From: Mycobacterium lacus
GTDB lineage: Bacteria; Actinomycetota; Actinomycetes; Mycobacteriales; Mycobacteriaceae
Length of the DNA stretch: 64,000 nt
Assembly: GCF_010731535.1 (NCBI RefSeq)
Contig: NZ_AP022581.1
Coordinates: 744,001 to 808,000, forward strand
Direction: 5' to 3'
This document shows, piece by piece, positions 9,555-18,323 of this stretch. The notes under the pieces are model-generated. The model was not told the origin of the DNA, did no database searches, and saw only the letters and a list, made by a program, of their open reading frames with translations. Position 1 is the stretch's first letter. Every line of letters begins with the position of its first letter. The translations under genes and the position numbers were made by a program.

Positions 9555-10892
9555 CTACGCCTGGCTGTGGCTTAGGTGCCCGTCTGGTACGGAGGACGAC
9601 GCGCCGATGTGCTGTCCGGAAGGCGTTTGCACGGCACCAGCGGCTTGATCGCCGCGCCACTGCAGCGCCTCGAGCGCTACGGCAACCTCTACGAGGGTGT
9701 GGTCCAGGGGTCTGGGGAGCAGCCGTTGAGCCGTCTCGAGCCGGTGCAACAGGGTGTTGCGGTGGGTGTAGAGAAGTTTTGCGGCGCGCGAAGCGTTGCA
9801 CTCCGCCTTGATGTAGGTCAACACCGTCGTATGCAGCATCGGGTCGGCCGATTCGAAGTCCCCCAGCGTGTTCGTGATGAAGACGTCCGCGCCGTCGGCG
9901 TTTTCGGTGAGTAACGCGATCATCTGGACATCGGCGAAGAAGGCGACCCGTTGGCGCGACCGCAGCCGAGTCAACATCCGCTGTATCGTCAGCGCATCCA
10001 GGTGGCTGCGGCGGAATCCCCCGATTCCTGACGCGGTGGTCCCGACGGCGATCCGGGCATCGGGTGTGCCGTCAAGCGCGCGGCGGATCTGCTGAGGGTT
10101 GAGCGAGGCCACCTCATTGGCCCACACCCAGCGAGTTGCGGCGCTGGCGACCACTGTCAGTGGCTGCGGGCATCCGACGGCTTGGCTGAACGCGGCGACG
10201 GTTCGGTCAAGCCGATTGTCGTCGACGTCGGGGTCATCACACCAGATGATCACGGCGGTATGAAGTCGGTCGAGCGGATAGGCCAATTGCGCTTCGGCGC
10301 GTTCTCGGCTGATGGGGGCGCCGTCGAGGATGAGCTCGACGATCTTGCGGCGCTCGGCGCGGATGTCTTGGGTTAGATCCGCGTATTCCATCTGCATCTG
10401 CGCCGCGAGGCCGGCAAGGGTGGCGTCCACGAACTCGTTGGCCGACCGAAATGGCACGTCGAGCAGCTGGTGCAGCTCTTCAGGGTCGGAAGTAAGTTCG
10501 AACGCGATTTCCACCCAGCGCCGCCAGGCCACGTTGTGCCCGATGCGATAGACCTCCAGCGCGGATGCGTCCAGGCCACGGCGCACCAGATCGCGAGCCA
10601 TGCGCAGCGTCTCGGCGCTGAGGTTTGCCGGCACCGGATCGCCGGGATTGCGCAGCATGGCGGAGGCGAAGTGGACCAAATTGGCGCGGTTGGAGCGAGT
10701 AACCACCGCCGCCAGGCCGGGGTCCTGGGAGATGGGCGGGCTAGCCGCCAGCGTGGCGCGATCGAATTCCTCGAGCCACTCCCTTGGGGGATTGAGAGCC
10801 ATCCACGCGCCCTTGCGGATCAGCTCTTGCACGCGCGGCGAAGGCGGTTGCCAAACCACGGCCCGATTGTAGGGCTTATGTGCACTTTGCAT
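9555..10892 (-). CDS. PucR/CdaR-family transcriptional regulator
   Basis: A 445-aa regulator. Its C-terminus (TVLTYIKAECNASRAAKLL, then HRNTLLHRLETAQRLL) is the PucR-type helix-turn-helix, preceded by a GGDEF-like central domain (about 190-330) and an N-terminal sensory region with many conserved aromatics (GHNVAWRRWVEIAFEL). Such proteins usually respond to small metabolites and often control catabolic genes. The ATG at 10892 is preferred; a GTG at 10910 would add six residues and neither has a strong ribosome site. It is transcribed toward the metE leader. Its target is not evident, since its neighbours are a riboswitch-controlled gene and another regulator. Confidence 0.85.
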   Translation of the reverse strand: MQSAHKPYNRAVVWQPPSPRVQELIRKGAWMALNPPREWLEEFDRATLAASPPISQDPGLAAVVTRSNRANLVHFASAMLRNPGDPVPANLSAETLRMARDLVRRGLDASALEVYRIGHNVAWRRWVEIAFELTSDPEELHQLLDVPFRSANEFVDATLAGLAAQMQMEYADLTQDIRAERRKIVELILDGAPISRERAEAQLAYPLDRLHTAVIIWCDDPDVDDNRLDRTVAAFSQAVGCPQPLTVVASAATRWVWANEVASLNPQQIRRALDGTPDARIAVGTTASGIGGFRRSHLDALTIQRMLTRLRSRQRVAFFADVQMIALLTENADGADVFITNTLGDFESADPMLHTTVLTYIKAECNASRAAKLLYTHRNTLLHRLETAQRLLPRPLDHTLVEVAVALEALQWRGDQAAGAVQTPSGQHIGASSSVPDGHLSHSQA

Positions 10893-11049
10893 GATGGGTT
10901 CGCGCTGCACCGGCCAAACTGCCCGTGTTCTGCTGTTGGTGGCCGCGCCGACGGGGGGCGGTGGAGCCCGGGCCGGCGGCGACGGCGTCCGTCCGGCGCG
11001 GCGGTAGCCACCCGATCAGCGCGCCTGGCTGATTGCGTGCTTTGCGTCC

Positions 11050-11126
11050 CGAGTCTGCGGCCATGGCATCGAGGCTGCGGTGACGGCGCGATTTCCGGCC
11101 GCGCCGACGCCCTGTGCGCAGACTCG
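11050..11126. repeat. Dyad element in the PucR-TetR gap
   Basis: CGAGTCTGCG (11050-11059) and its exact complement CGCAGACTCG (11117-11126) bracket 57 bp. The right arm, with TGTGCGCAGACTCG, resembles the arm found in the two elements flanking the DUF559 gene (TGTGCGCAGTCTCGG). It probably belongs to one dispersed repeat family. The rest of 10893-11139 shows no gene. Confidence 0.4.
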
Positions 11127-11139
11127 ATCCCAGGCGCCT

Positions 11140-12432
11140 CTATTTGCCCCGCGCGGCGATACCGCGTAATACCGTGTCGCGGGCGAGGACGAGTGACGCA
11201 CGGGTTCCGATCGTGCGGAGGATGTTCTCCGGGATCCACTGGATGCCAATGATCACCCGTGCCAGCATCGCCGTCGACGGTGTGTCGATGCGTATCTCAC
11301 CTGACCGGATCCCTTCGGTAAGAAGGGATTTCATTTGCCTCAGTCGGGTCGCATAAGACCATCCTGGATCGGCGGTGTCGGGAGGCGATTGCCTCATCCA
11401 GGCAAGCTGGATCCTGAACTCGTCGGAAAACCGGTCCAGCGCGTTGACGTTGACCCAGCTCAGGGCGTCCAGCTTCTCGATGCTCGACGCGTCCGAACGC
11501 AGGACGCCGACCCACCCCGCTTCGACCTTCTGGCCGAACGAGCGCATGATCGAGGCGAGCAGTTCCTCTTTGGAGCCGATCACCCGATAGACGGTCCCGG
11601 TACCCAGGCCCGCCGCCGATGCGATATCCCTGATGGTGGTGACTTCATAACCCTTGCGGCCGAACTCCATGCGCGCCACAGCTCGAAGATGGGCCGCTTT
11701 GTCGCTGGGGTCGGCCTCGCTATCGTCGGCCCACGACTGGATGACGTCACTCGCCGCGGCGAAGGCACGGGAACGATCTAACCTCGCATCGGTGGGTGGC
11801 CGGGCTGCCAAACCTTGCAAGATGATTCGGCACATGAGTCCGGCCACCTGCGCGGCGGAAGCGTTGCGCCGGATGACATCCAGCCCGACCTGCAGCATGC
11901 TCTGGCAGATGCGGTCAGCCAGGGTTGGAAGGTCGATTTCGGGCCTGATGTAGCCGCTCCACCTGGCGGCACGCAGCGTCTGCAGCATCGCCCCCTGGAT
12001 CGCGGTCGGCCGCTGCCGCGTCAGCGTGACGAACGCGGGATCTGAGCCGGGTCCCTCGTAAAAAGACATCTGCAAGGCGGCCTGGTGCCGCACGGCGGCG
12101 TTGGCGATCGCCGATCCGAGTTCGGCGATCTTGTCGGCGACGGGTCGCGAGTCGGGCTCGTCCAACCTCGCCTGGGCGGCCAATCCGATGCGATCCAGAT
12201 CGGCTTGATAGCGGCGAATCAGCTCAACGAGGATGGCTTCCTTGGATTCGAAATGGTGATAGAGGCTTCCCGGCAGAATGCCTGCGGCATCAGCGATTTC
12301 CTGCAGCGAAGTCCGCAATCCCGAGGATGCGATCAGCGATGCCGCGGTCTCCAGGATCTCGGTCCTGCGTGTTCCGGCGTCAGTTGCGTTGTCGGCCCGA
12401 CGGCCTGTCGCCAAGGTATCGGCTTTGGCCAT
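11140..12432 (-). CDS. Tandem (double) TetR-family regulator
   Basis: A 430-aa protein made of two complete TetR units in one chain. The first helix-turn-helix is near residues 20-65 (SLQEIADAAGILPGSLYHHFESKEAIL). The second is near residues 247-295 (TTIRDIASAAGLGTGTVYRVIGSKEELL). Each is followed by a helical ligand/dimerisation domain, so one polypeptide could act like a TetR dimer. A target is not obvious: the upstream DNA is a region of decaying lipid/redox genes. The ATG at 12432 is chosen because a leader ORF stops two bases before it, suggesting translational coupling; the reading frame stays open upstream to a TTG. Confidence 0.85.
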   Translation of the reverse strand: MAKADTLATGRRADNATDAGTRRTEILETAASLIASSGLRTSLQEIADAAGILPGSLYHHFESKEAILVELIRRYQADLDRIGLAAQARLDEPDSRPVADKIAELGSAIANAAVRHQAALQMSFYEGPGSDPAFVTLTRQRPTAIQGAMLQTLRAARWSGYIRPEIDLPTLADRICQSMLQVGLDVIRRNASAAQVAGLMCRIILQGLAARPPTDARLDRSRAFAAASDVIQSWADDSEADPSDKAAHLRAVARMEFGRKGYEVTTIRDIASAAGLGTGTVYRVIGSKEELLASIMRSFGQKVEAGWVGVLRSDASSIEKLDALSWVNVNALDRFSDEFRIQLAWMRQSPPDTADPGWSYATRLRQMKSLLTEGIRSGEIRIDTPSTAMLARVIIGIQWIPENILRTIGTRASLVLARDTVLRGIAARGK

Positions 12433-12434
12433 GG

Positions 12435-12476
12435 CTAGCTGTACACCGGTCCGGAGGACCATGGTCCACAAAACAT
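12435..12476 (-). CDS. Possible 13-aa leader peptide of the tandem TetR gene
   Basis: The only strong Shine-Dalgarno upstream of the TetR gene (GGGAGGAGG, 12480-12488) is placed for an ATG at 12476. That ATG opens MFCGPWSSGPVYS and stops two bases before the TetR ATG. The gene may thus be translated by coupling from this short ORF. Alternatively the TetR start is really upstream in its own frame (ATG at 12462) and the leader is chance. Confidence 0.35.
   Translation of the reverse strand: MFCGPWSSGPVYS
12456..12467. promoter_or_regulatory. Candidate TetR operator palindrome
   Basis: A perfect 12-bp palindrome, GGACCATGGTCC, lies just upstream of the tandem TetR start, inside the leader ORF, and is followed by a related half-site (CGGACCGG). 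Its place suggests autoregulation; no binding data. Confidence 0.35.
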
Positions 12477-12516
12477 GTTCCTCCTCCCAGCCATACCAAA
12501 TCTTTGTTGGAGGCTA

Positions 12517-12760
12517 TCAGACCGCTTGTGGCAACTCCGCTGCCTGCGATGGTGACTGGCCGATTCTAGAGGCCGCGCAGACGCCGAAGACCTCGTCGAA
12601 GATCGACGCGGGAACGGTGGGGGCTCGGTCGTCGACACCTCGTCCAGATGTGCCGCGATGTCGTCGGCGGTCGGCGCGCTGCCGGGTCCGGCGAGCCAGC
12701 CTTGGCCGAGGCCGACGAAGACCCGCGCATAGTCTCCGGATCCGTAGCCGTGCCCGGGCC
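12517..12760 (-). pseudogene. C-terminal scrap of a short-chain dehydrogenase
   Basis: The minus strand encodes an SDR-like tail: YARVFVGLGQGWLAGPG, then TADDIAAHLDEVSTTEP, and after a frameshift PASIFDEVFGVCAASRIGQS to a stop at 12517. This pattern (conserved VARVFVG...GW, TxEDIAAHLDxI) ends many mycobacterial SDR proteins. The NAD-binding and YxxxK parts are absent and the upstream DNA encodes something else on the other strand. It is a 3' relic. Confidence 0.6.
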
Positions 12761-12789
12761 GCTCGGTAGGACCGTGCACGAACAGCAAC

Positions 12790-13245
12790 GGGCGGGCGCC
12801 GCCGCCCCGGCCGTTGCCCTGCACGAGGTCGGGGATCGCCTGGCCCTCTACGCTTTCCATTCGCAGGGACGACCGGCCGTGCGGCCGATGCCGATAAGGC
12901 GCATCGACGACGGCATGAATGCCCTGGTGCTGCAGCGCGTTCGCGGCCTGGTGCCCGGCGCGTATTCGCGGCTCGGCGCGGCGATCCGGCATGGTGCCGC
13001 GGTGCTGCAGAGCCGAGGTGGCACATCGCGACGGCTGCTCGTCGCGCTGTCCGACGGGTTGGCGTACCACCACGGGTATGAACGCGGGTATGGGGCGGCC
13101 GATGCCCACCGCGCGCTGGCCGAAGCCCGCCGGCGGGGCATCGGGTGCGTCTGCCTGGCGATCGGCGCCGGCACCGATCGCCAGGAATTGCGACGCGCGT
13201 TCGGGAGTGCGGCCCACGCCGCCATTGCCCGACCCGAGCAGCTGA
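12790..13245 (+). pseudogene. norD-like relic (VWA domain of NorD/CbbO)
   Basis: About 150 codons encode the C-terminal von Willebrand A domain typical of NorD/CbbO activator proteins: DRLALYAFHSQGRPAVRPM, GAYSRLGAAIRHGAAVLQS, RRLLVALSDGLAYHHGYERG and AHRALAEARRRGIG. In the family the segment reads ...LYTRMGAAIRHA...LLLLTDGKPND...YEGRYG. The N-terminal two-thirds are missing, and after RPEQL the sequence switches to another gene. NorD works with the AAA+ ATPase NorQ to assemble metalloenzymes such as nitric oxide reductase. A larger open frame (12648-13469) spans it but its ends are not NorD-like. Confidence 0.65.
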
Positions 13246-13249
13246 GCCA

Positions 13250-13395
13250 TACTCATCGCCGCGGGACGGCTGATCTCGGAGGGACTGGGCCCGCGCGAGG
13301 CCGCCGGCGCCGCCATCGTCGGGCCGCTGACCGACGATTCGCATGTCGCGAGCGGCCTGTCGGCGATGATCGACGCGTATTTGGTGGACCGCTAG
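13250..13395 (+). pseudogene. norQ/cbbQ-like relic (C-terminal tail)
   Basis: In a different frame directly after the norD relic, 47 codons read LIAAGRLISEGLGPREAAGA, AIVGPLTDDSHVASGL and AMIDAYLVDR, then stop. This is the tail of the MoxR-type AAA+ ATPase NorQ/CbbQ (family pattern: A..LI..GL.PREAC..A.V.PLTDD). No Walker motifs remain. Its adjacency to the norD scrap means a norQ-norD pair once stood here and most of both genes was deleted. Confidence 0.6.
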
Positions 13396-13469
13396 ACGGT
13401 GCGATTGACGGTGCGACGCCGCCCGCGTTAGGGTTGGAACAAATTTTAGGTTCATTATCCGGAGGCTAG

Positions 13470-14327
13470 TTGTCCTACGAGAGCACAGCGCAGCCCATCA
13501 AGATCGGCTACCTGTTTGACTTCCTGTTGCCGGAGTTCTACCCGCAGGAGATGCGGGACGACCTCATCCGGCCCTTCGAGCTGGTGTTCAACGACGGACT
13601 GCGTCAGCGGGTCATCGACCGACCGGTCCAGGTCGTGTACCGGGAGGTCGAGGGGCTGCCCAAGGGCACCGCCAAGGCGGTCATCGACGCCTACGGCGAG
13701 CTCGTCGACGAGGGCTGTCTGGTGGTTTTCGGGCCACACATCACCGAGAACGCGGTACCCACGCGGGAGGCGATCGAGGAGCGGTTGCGGGTACCTGCGA
13801 TCAACGTCTGCGGTAGTGACGACTGGCTGGGGGAGTGGACCTTTGCGTTTCCGCAGGGGTCGATGACCGACGAACCGATCTTCTGGGCGGACCTGCTCAC
13901 CAAGGGCGGCCACACCGAGGTGGGCGTGTTGGTCGAGCAATCGCTGGTCGGCGAGAGCTATCTCAAGAACCTCCGAAACGCATGCCGGTGCAAGGGCATT
14001 CGCGTCGTCGCCGAGGCGCAGGTCGCGCAAACCGCGCAGGACGTCGGTGCGGCGATCCGCAGCCTGCACGAGGCGAAGCCGACCGCGGTGGTGCACTGCA
14101 CCGGCTTCGCCGTCATCAAGTGGACGAAAACCGCCACCTCGGTGGCCTGTCCATGGCCATACCCTGAGGCCAAAGTGTATGACCCCCAGGGCTTTTACGA
14201 GCGCAACGGTCAGCCCGGCCCGTACTCGGCGGGAATCTGGTCGACCTGGATGAGCGCCCAGCCACACGGTCGCCCGGATGTGCAGCTTCCGGCTGACGGC
14301 GGCCGGTGTACCGCCGGCCATGTGTGA
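13470..14327 (+). pseudogene. Truncated ABC-type substrate-binding protein gene
   Basis: The first 210 residues match cytosolic-type branched-chain amino acid/amide binding proteins (Peripla_BP_6): IGYLFDFLLPEFYPQEMRDD, GCLVVFGPHITENAVPTREA and NVCGSDDWLGEWTFAFPQGS. From about residue 211 (after AVVHCTGFA) the sequence is unrelated to that family (KWTKTATSVACPWPYPEAKV onward), and about 190 expected residues are missing. The TTG start at 13470 has a fair ribosome site (CCGGAGG). There is no signal peptide. The ORF may still be translated as a 285-aa chimera, overlapping the next start by 8 bp. I could not identify the tail. Confidence 0.6.
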
Positions 14328-14826
14328 GCAGCGCAGCGTCGTCATCACCGGCGCGTCCCGCGGGCTCGGCCTCGCGTCGGCGGCGCACCTGTACCAACGG
14401 GGTTGGCGTGTGGTGGCGGCCCTGCGCACACCCGAGCCCGGTCTGCAAGCCCTGCGGTCCAAGACCGGCGCCGCGGCCGGTGACCCCCGCCTGATCGCCA
14501 TCCCGCTGGACCTCACCGACTACGCGTCGGTCGCCGCCGCGGCCAAGGCGATCGAGTCGACCGTCGGGGCCCCACACGCGCTCGTGCACAATGCGGGGAT
14601 TTCCGCCGCCGGGATGGCCGAAGAGACGCCGATGGACCTGTGGGAGCGGATGTTCGCTACCGGCGACCGTGCGCCGTTCGCCCGGCATGCCGTCGGCGCC
14701 GACGCCCGCATGCTGGTGGTTGCCAACCGGCTGCTTTCCAGTAAGGCTCTCCATAGGGTGACCCGTCTTGCGATGGGCATCCCGCGTCCCGGCGCTCTGA
14801 GCAGCGCGTCGTCTAATGAGAGCTGA
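14320..14826 (+). pseudogene. Short-chain dehydrogenase with internal deletion
   Basis: The ORF (168 aa) opens with a good Rossmann start (VVITGASRGLGLASAAHLYQ, DLTD, NAG at about 100) and then passes from DLWERMFATG straight to what is normally the extreme C-terminus (RHAVGADARMLVVANRLL, then LHRVTRLAMGIPRPGAL). About 100-110 residues containing the catalytic Ser and YxxxK are gone, so it cannot be an active dehydrogenase. It overlaps the upstream gene by 8 bp and is 6 bp from the ALDH gene, so the operon structure is old and intact. Confidence 0.7.
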
Positions 14827-14832
14827 ACAAAC

Positions 14833-16317
14833 ATGACTGAGGCTGTAAAGGTCCGCTTCGAGCCGAAGATGATGATCGACGGCACCCTCGTCGAGGGTCA
14901 GGCCGGCACCTTCACCAACATCAACCCGGCAACCGAGGAGGCGCTCGGGGAAGTCGCCGACGCGTCGAAGGCGGACATGCGCCGGGCCATCGACGCCGCC
15001 CGGCGGGCCTTCGACGAGACCGACTGGTCGACCAACCGCGCATTGCGCAAGCGCTGCCTGTTGCAGCTGCACGACGCGCTGGACGCCGAGCGGGAGGAGC
15101 TGCGGGAGGAGCTCATCCTTGAGGTCGGCACGCCCCGGGCCATCACCTTTGGCCCGCAGCTGGATGCCCCGCTGGCCGACGGGCTGCGTTATCCCGCCAC
15201 GCTGATCGACGAGTACCCCTGGGAAACCGACCTAGGCGACGCAACGATCAGCATCACCGGCCAGCTGACCACCCGCAAGATCTGGCGGGAGCCGGTGGGG
15301 GTGGTCGGGGCGATCGTGCCGTGGAACTTCCCGTTCGAGGTCACCATCAACAAGCTCGGCCAGGCGCTGGCCACCGGCAATACCGTCGTGCTCAAGCCGG
15401 CGCCGGACACCCCGTTCAACGCGACCCGCCTGGGCCGGCTGATCGCCGAAAAGACCGACATCCCAGCCGGTGTCGTCAACGTCGTCACCGCGTCGGATCA
15501 CCTGGTGGGCGAGGAGCTGACGCTGTCGCCCAAGGTCGACCTGATCTCGTTCACCGGCTCGACCGCGGTCGGGAAGCGAATCATGGAAAAAGGCGCGGCG
15601 ACGATGAAGCGGCTGTTCCTGGAGCTCGGCGGCAAGTCGGCCACCATCGTGCTGGACGACGCCGATTTCGGCATGGCATGCGCGATCGGCATCGCGCCGT
15701 GCATGCACGCCGGCCAGGGCTGCGCCAACCCGACCCGGATGCTGCTGCCGCGGTCCCGCTACGACGAGGGAGTGGCGATCCTCAAGAGCATCTACGAGAA
15801 CGTCATGCCGGGGGATCCCCAGGATCCCGCAACCCTGTGTGGTCCGGTGATCTCGCACCGCCAGCGCGAGCGGGTGCTGGGCTACATCAACAAGGGCGTC
15901 GAAGAAGGTGCCACCGCGCTGGTCGGCGGTCCCGATGCCGAAACGGGATTCGACAAGGGATTCTTTGTCAGGCCAACGCTTTTCGTCGATGTCGACAACA
16001 CCATGACGATCGCCCAGGAGGAGATCTTCGGGCCGGTGCTAGCCGTCATCGGATTCGACGACGACGAAGACGCTATCCGGATCGCCAACGACAGCGTGTA
16101 CGGGTTGGCCGGCAACGTGATGTCGGGTTCCCTGGAACGTTCGCTGGCGGTTGCCCGACGGCTGCGGGCCGGCTGGATCGGCGTGCAGGGCGCCGCCCCG
16201 TACGGCGCCGACACCCCGTTCGGTGGGTACAAGGCCAGCGGGGTGGGCCGCCAGAACGGTGTGGCCGGGTTCGACCAGTACACCAAGATCAAGTCCGTGG
16301 GGTATCCCGCCGGCTGA
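14833..16317 (+). CDS. Aldehyde dehydrogenase (NAD-dependent)
   Basis: A full-length ALDH of 494 aa. The motifs are in order: VVGAIVPWNFPFEV, VVLKPAPDTPFNA, FTGSTAVGKRIM, LELGGKSATIVLDDADF (general-base Glu) and HAGQGCANPTRMLLPRSRY (catalytic Cys), ending EEIFGPVLAVIGFDD and TPFGGYKASGVGRQNG. It oxidises an aldehyde to a carboxylic acid; the substrate is unknown. It sits between a broken SDR and a cytochrome P450 in one probable operon, consistent with a P450-alcohol/aldehyde-acid oxidation route. NPTR replaces the commoner INTR after the Cys. Confidence 0.92.
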   Translation: MTEAVKVRFEPKMMIDGTLVEGQAGTFTNINPATEEALGEVADASKADMRRAIDAARRAFDETDWSTNRALRKRCLLQLHDALDAEREELREELILEVGTPRAITFGPQLDAPLADGLRYPATLIDEYPWETDLGDATISITGQLTTRKIWREPVGVVGAIVPWNFPFEVTINKLGQALATGNTVVLKPAPDTPFNATRLGRLIAEKTDIPAGVVNVVTASDHLVGEELTLSPKVDLISFTGSTAVGKRIMEKGAATMKRLFLELGGKSATIVLDDADFGMACAIGIAPCMHAGQGCANPTRMLLPRSRYDEGVAILKSIYENVMPGDPQDPATLCGPVISHRQRERVLGYINKGVEEGATALVGGPDAETGFDKGFFVRPTLFVDVDNTMTIAQEEIFGPVLAVIGFDDDEDAIRIANDSVYGLAGNVMSGSLERSLAVARRLRAGWIGVQGAAPYGADTPFGGYKASGVGRQNGVAGFDQYTKIKSVGYPAG

Positions 16318-16328
16318 AGGAGAAGCGA

Positions 16329-17543
16329 TTGCGACTGTTCGACGATCTGGAGGACTTCGGTTCCTTCGACGACGTTGTCTCCGGTGATGTTCGCGACCCC
16401 TACGCCGAGTTGGCCCGACTGCGGCGCGAACAACCGGTGCAGCGCATCGACTCCTCGGGCATGCCGCACGAGGAGTCCAAGCCGGTCTTCATCGTCTACC
16501 GCTACGAAGAGGTGCAGCAGCTGCTGCGCGACAACGAGACGTTCTCGTCGGCAATCATCATCGACGCGTTCGGCGATGTGCTGGGCCGCCACGTGATGCT
16601 CGGGATGGATGAGCCAGAACATGGTCGTCACCGGACCCTGGTCGCAAAAGCCTTCTCGCAGAAGGCGATGGCGCGTTGGGAGGGCGAACTGGTCGAGAAG
16701 GTCGGCAACGAGCTGATCGACCGGTTCGCCGCCCGCGGCCGCGCTGATCTGGTGAAGGAGTTCACCTTTCCCTACCCGACCCAGATCATCGCCGGTCTGC
16801 TGGGTCTGCCGCGCGAGGACTTTCCGCAGTTTCAGCGCTGGTCGATCTCGTTGCTGAGTTTCACGATCAACCCGGGGCGCGGGCGCGCCGCCTCCGCGGC
16901 ATTACAGGAGTACTTCACCCCGATCCTGGCGGCGCGGCGCGCAGCACCCCGTGACGATCTGATCAGCGGCCTCGCCCACGCGGAGATCGACGGACACAAG
17001 CTGTCCGACGAGGAGATCTTCTCGTTCCTGCGTTTGCTGCTGCCCGCCGGCGTGGAAACCACGTACCGGTCGCTGGGAAACATGTTGTTCGGATTGCTTT
17101 GCAACACAGATCAACTCGACGCGCTCCGGGCTGACCGTTGGCTGCTGCCGCAGGCGATCGAGGAGGCGGTGCGATGGGAGCCGCCGCTGCTGACGATCAC
17201 CCGGGTGGCCACCCGCGACACCGAGCTCGCCGGCGTGCCCATCCCGGCCGGCTCGTCGGTCATGCCGATGCTTGGCGCGGCCAATCGGCAGGAGGACCGA
17301 TACCCCGACCCCGATCGTTTCGACATTTTCCGTTCGGCGAGGGCGCATATCGGATTTGGGCACGGTGTCCATGTCTGCCTCGGCATGCACCTGGCGCGGT
17401 TGGAGATGCGGGTGGCGCTCAACGTGCTGTTAGACCGCCTGCCCAACCTGCGGCTCGACCCCGACGGCGACGATCCACACATCCGTGGGCAGGTATTCCG
17501 TTCGCCCACAACGCTTCCGGTGCTGTTCGAGCCGTCTGGCTAA
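16329..17543 (+). CDS. Cytochrome P450
   Basis: A complete bacterial P450 of 404 aa. The I-helix motif is LLLPAGVETTYRS, the ExxR is EEAVRW, and the heme loop is FGHGVHVCLGMHLAR with the axial Cys. The N-terminus has no membrane anchor, so it is a soluble class I enzyme needing ferredoxin partners not encoded here. The TTG start at 16329 has AAGGAG 7 bp upstream and lies 11 bp after the ALDH stop, so the two are co-transcribed. The CYP family number cannot be given from sequence reading alone. Confidence 0.93.
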   Translation: MRLFDDLEDFGSFDDVVSGDVRDPYAELARLRREQPVQRIDSSGMPHEESKPVFIVYRYEEVQQLLRDNETFSSAIIIDAFGDVLGRHVMLGMDEPEHGRHRTLVAKAFSQKAMARWEGELVEKVGNELIDRFAARGRADLVKEFTFPYPTQIIAGLLGLPREDFPQFQRWSISLLSFTINPGRGRAASAALQEYFTPILAARRAAPRDDLISGLAHAEIDGHKLSDEEIFSFLRLLLPAGVETTYRSLGNMLFGLLCNTDQLDALRADRWLLPQAIEEAVRWEPPLLTITRVATRDTELAGVPIPAGSSVMPMLGAANRQEDRYPDPDRFDIFRSARAHIGFGHGVHVCLGMHLARLEMRVALNVLLDRLPNLRLDPDGDDPHIRGQVFRSPTTLPVLFEPSG

Positions 17544-17690
17544 CGGCGGCGCGATTAGCGTGAGCGCTCTGAATTACTTGATGCCGAGCTGTTGATGGAT
17601 CAGCGGGGCGTAGGACCCTTCGGTCATACGACGGCAGCGCTACCCATGGAAGCTATTTCGAGAAATAACAAATTCTCGTAAATATGTTGA

Positions 17691-18243
17691 TCACTCGTCA
17701 CGCACGGTCACGCCGGTAAGAAGTGCGTCCAGCAGTGCCTCAAAATACCGTACCGCTCGACGCATCTGCCATTGCAGCAAGACCAGTCGTGGGCGCACCT
17801 ACCCGGCTCGCACGGCACGATCAGGGCGCTGCACGATAGCGTCGTGCGTCGGACCGGGTAAAGGGCCGCTTCTGCTTCGGCATCTGTGGCGGCTGCCGCT
17901 GCCAAGGCCCGGAGCAAAGACGCGATTGCCTGGGGCCGCCAGAAACTCTGCCGACAACCTCAGCCAAGCGCGCAAATCTGCACCGATGTCGCCGGTGTCG
18001 GGCATTTCGATTGGGCCGAATCGATTCGTGGCGTCCGGGATGGCCTCCGCCACCAAAGGGGATTTCGACGGCCATCGTCGATACACCGTCTGAACGCCGA
18101 TCTCGGCCCGGGCGGCTACGCGGTCCATCGAGACCTTGGAGTATCCCTTCGCGACGATCAGCGCCCGGGTCGCCTCGAGGATGTCGCGATGCACAGCCGC
18201 GCTGCGCGGACGCCCCCGGGCATGTGATTCGGTAATGCACCAA
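17691..18243 (-). pseudogene. TetR regulator broken by frameshifts
   Basis: One frame gives the DNA-binding half (ARGRPRSAAVHRDILEATRA, KVSMDRVAARAEIGVQTVYR, RWPSKSPLVAEA). A second frame continues the helical domain (LLRALAAAAATDAEAEAALY), the first frame resumes (DAIVQRPDRAVRAG), and a third carries a normal TetR tail (YFEALLDALLTG) to a stop at 17691. At least three frame changes are needed to read one protein, so the gene is dead, although the order of segments is complete. The DNA from 17544 to 17690 holds no gene. Confidence 0.7.
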
Positions 18244-18323
18244 GCTTGGAGGACGGGCCGGTCACGCATCTCTTCGGGCCCGTGTTGGCAACCAAATATC
18301 TGTTCCGCACTACAGTGCTGCTG

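Noticed and set aside
12517..13455. 312-codon minus-strand ORF as a single gene
   Set aside because: Only its last ~45 codons are gene-like (SDR tail); the rest is antisense to the norD and norQ relics.
12648..13469. 273-codon plus-strand ORF as an intact VWA protein
   Set aside because: The VWA part is bounded by unrelated frames and lacks the NorD N-terminal two-thirds; treated as a relic.
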